Source: Celeribacter indicus
Lineage (GTDB): Bacteria > Pseudomonadota > Alphaproteobacteria > Rhodobacterales > Rhodobacteraceae
Reading direction: 5' to 3'
Assembly (NCBI RefSeq): GCF_000819565.1
Contig: NZ_CP004393.1
Location: 785,001-849,000 of the forward strand
Length of the DNA stretch: 64,000 nt
The position numbers and the translations under genes are program-made. This document shows positions 62,914 through 64,000 of this stretch, piece after piece (position 1 is the stretch's first letter; the number at the start of each line of letters is the position of its first letter). Below the pieces are notes generated by a model. That model saw only the letters and a list, made by a program, of their open reading frames with translations, did no database searches and was not told the DNA's origin.

Positions 62914-63041
62914 CATCCGCACCCCGTTGCGGCACTTTCGCGCCAGATCGGCGCAAACCACCCCCAAAAACCCATAAACCGTTGACGCCCGTGGCGAAAC
63001 GCGCCACTTCAGGGGCTCTTCCCATCCAGAGGACAAATGCG

Positions 63042-64000
63042 ATGATTTCCTCCGTTCTGCCGACCTACAACCGGGCTCCGCTCTCCTTCGTGAAGGGCGA
63101 GGGCTCCTGGCTCGTGGAGGCGGACGGACGACGCTTCCTCGACCTCGGCGCCGGCATCGCGGTGAACACGCTCGGCCATGCCAACCCCGATCTCGCGCAG
63201 GTGCTGAAGGACCAGGCCGACACGCTCTGGCATGTCTCGAACCTCTACAGGATCCCGGCGCAGGAGGCGCTGGCCGACAGGCTCGTCGAACTGACCTTCG
63301 CGGACACCTGCTTCTTCACCAATTCCGGCACGGAGGCGGCCGAGCTCGCGATCAAGATGGCGCGCAAATACTGGTACGAGAAGGGTCATCCCGAAAAGAC
63401 CGGGATCATCACATTCGAGGGCTGCTTCCACGGCCGCTCCACCGGCGCGATCGCCGCCTCGGGATCGGAGAAGATGGTGAAGGGCTTCGGCCCGCTCATG
63501 CCCGGCTTCGTCCACCTCCCCTTCGGCGACTGGGACAGCGTGGCCGATCACGTCACCGACAGCAGCGCCGCGATCCTGATCGAGCCGGTGCAGGGCGAGG
63601 GCGGCATCCGGGTCGTGCCCGATGCGGCGCTGAAGACCCTGCGCAGGATCTGCGACGAAAAGGGCGCCCTGCTGATCCTCGACGAGGTACAATGCGGCGT
63701 CGCGCGCACCGGCCGCCTCTTCGCCCATGAATATGCGGGGGTGACCCCCGACATCATGATGATCGCCAAGGGCATCGGCGGCGGCTTCCCGCTCGGCGCG
63801 GTGCTCGCGACGGAGGAGGCCGCCTCCGGCATGACCGCGGGCAGCCATGGCTCGACCTATGGCGGCAACCCGCTGGGCTGCGCCGTCGGGCTCAGGGTGC
63901 TCGACATCGTCTCCGATCCCGGCTTCCTCGCAGAGGTGAACCGCAAGGGCGCGCTCCTGCGCCAGAAGCTCGAGGGCCTCACCGCCGCCCATCCCGACCT
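63042..64000 (+). CDS. argD: Acetylornithine aminotransferase (3' end outside window)
   Basis: The first 319 codons of a class III PLP aminotransferase that makes N-acetylornithine in arginine biosynthesis. Motifs are GEGSWLVEADGRRFLDLGAG, FFTNSGTEAAELAIKMARK, GCFHGRSTGAIAASGS, the cofactor Asp in LLILDEVQCGVARTGRLF, and the PLP lysine in MMIAKGIGGGFPLGA. AGAGGAC precedes the ATG. An arginine-rich leader frame upstream supports the arginine role over the broader ornithine/4-aminobutyrate transaminases. Confidence 0.95.
   Translation, partial: MISSVLPTYNRAPLSFVKGEGSWLVEADGRRFLDLGAGIAVNTLGHANPDLAQVLKDQADTLWHVSNLYRIPAQEALADRLVELTFADTCFFTNSGTEAAELAIKMARKYWYEKGHPEKTGIITFEGCFHGRSTGAIAASGSEKMVKGFGPLMPGFVHLPFGDWDSVADHVTDSSAAILIEPVQGEGGIRVVPDAALKTLRRICDEKGALLILDEVQCGVARTGRLFAHEYAGVTPDIMMIAKGIGGGFPLGAVLATEEAASGMTAGSHGSTYGGNPLGCAVGLRVLDIVSDPGFLAEVNRKGALLRQKLEGLTAAHPD

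Overview
The window is GC-rich, gene-dense chromosomal DNA of an alphaproteobacterium. It is most likely a member of the Rhodobacterales (Roseobacter/Paracoccus-like): it carries gcrA, the pca order pcaQ/DCHGB, the deoC plus long aldehyde dehydrogenase pair, a DUF1045-containing C-P lyase cluster, and extragenic repeats of a kind I associate with this order. I found no rRNA, tRNA, CRISPR array, insertion sequence or phage.

Layout. (1) 1-4.6 kb: deoxyribose catabolism (AraC regulator, deoC, didomain aldehyde dehydrogenase cut by the window edge) and rpe. (2) 4.6-9.9 kb: a surface-glycan-like group of three glycosyltransferase genes and a sulfotransferase-like protein; one glycosyltransferase ends in a transposase-type helix-turn-helix tail. 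(3) 9.9-11 kb: an AbrB-family membrane protein. (4) 11.2-26.5 kb: a phosphonate locus. It holds the transporter phnCDEE, a hexapeptide acyltransferase, a divergent PhnM paralogue with phnF, the lyase operon phnGHI-HAD-phnJK-corA-phnLN, a DUF1045 2H phosphoesterase and a canonical phnM. phnP is absent, and DUF1045 is the obvious candidate replacement. (5) 26.5-30 kb: glpD-DUF1413-like-glpK. (6) 30.2-34.2 kb: DUF2218 and a four-gene siderophore ABC importer. (7) 34.2-43.5 kb: a stress and repair block. It has an FNT channel, a PRC-barrel protein, a zinc metallopeptidase, a PPOX-type general stress protein, a DUF4130-UdgX/radical-SAM DNA repair pair, a glutathione reductase-like enzyme, and a heme oxygenase followed by the deleted remnant of a bacteriophytochrome gene. 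(8) 43.5-53.8 kb: a complete 4-hydroxybenzoate/protocatechuate beta-ketoadipate pathway (pobA, pcaHG, pcaB, pcaC, pcaD, pcaIJ, pcaF) with IclR, LysR (PcaQ) and AraC (PobR-like) regulators. (9) 53.8-64 kb: NnrU, rimO, YceI, ABC-2 transporter genes around gcrA, a Hint-domain protein, a serine protease, and the start of argD.

The strongest observations are regulatory signals and gene remnants that a plain gene list would miss. Four genes between 34.2 and 42.7 kb are preceded by GGAAC-N16-CGTT (or one mismatch), the EcfG general-stress promoter pattern, each correctly oriented and placed. The radical-SAM/UdgX operon has a perfect alphaproteobacterial LexA box, GTTC-N7-GTTC. argD is preceded by a promoter and a 15-codon reading frame ending in four arginine codons, which looks like an attenuation leader peptide. 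The bacteriophytochrome gene has been reduced to its biliverdin-cysteine N-terminus joined in frame to the last ~50 residues of its receiver domain. All calls come from reading the sequence; no database search was run.
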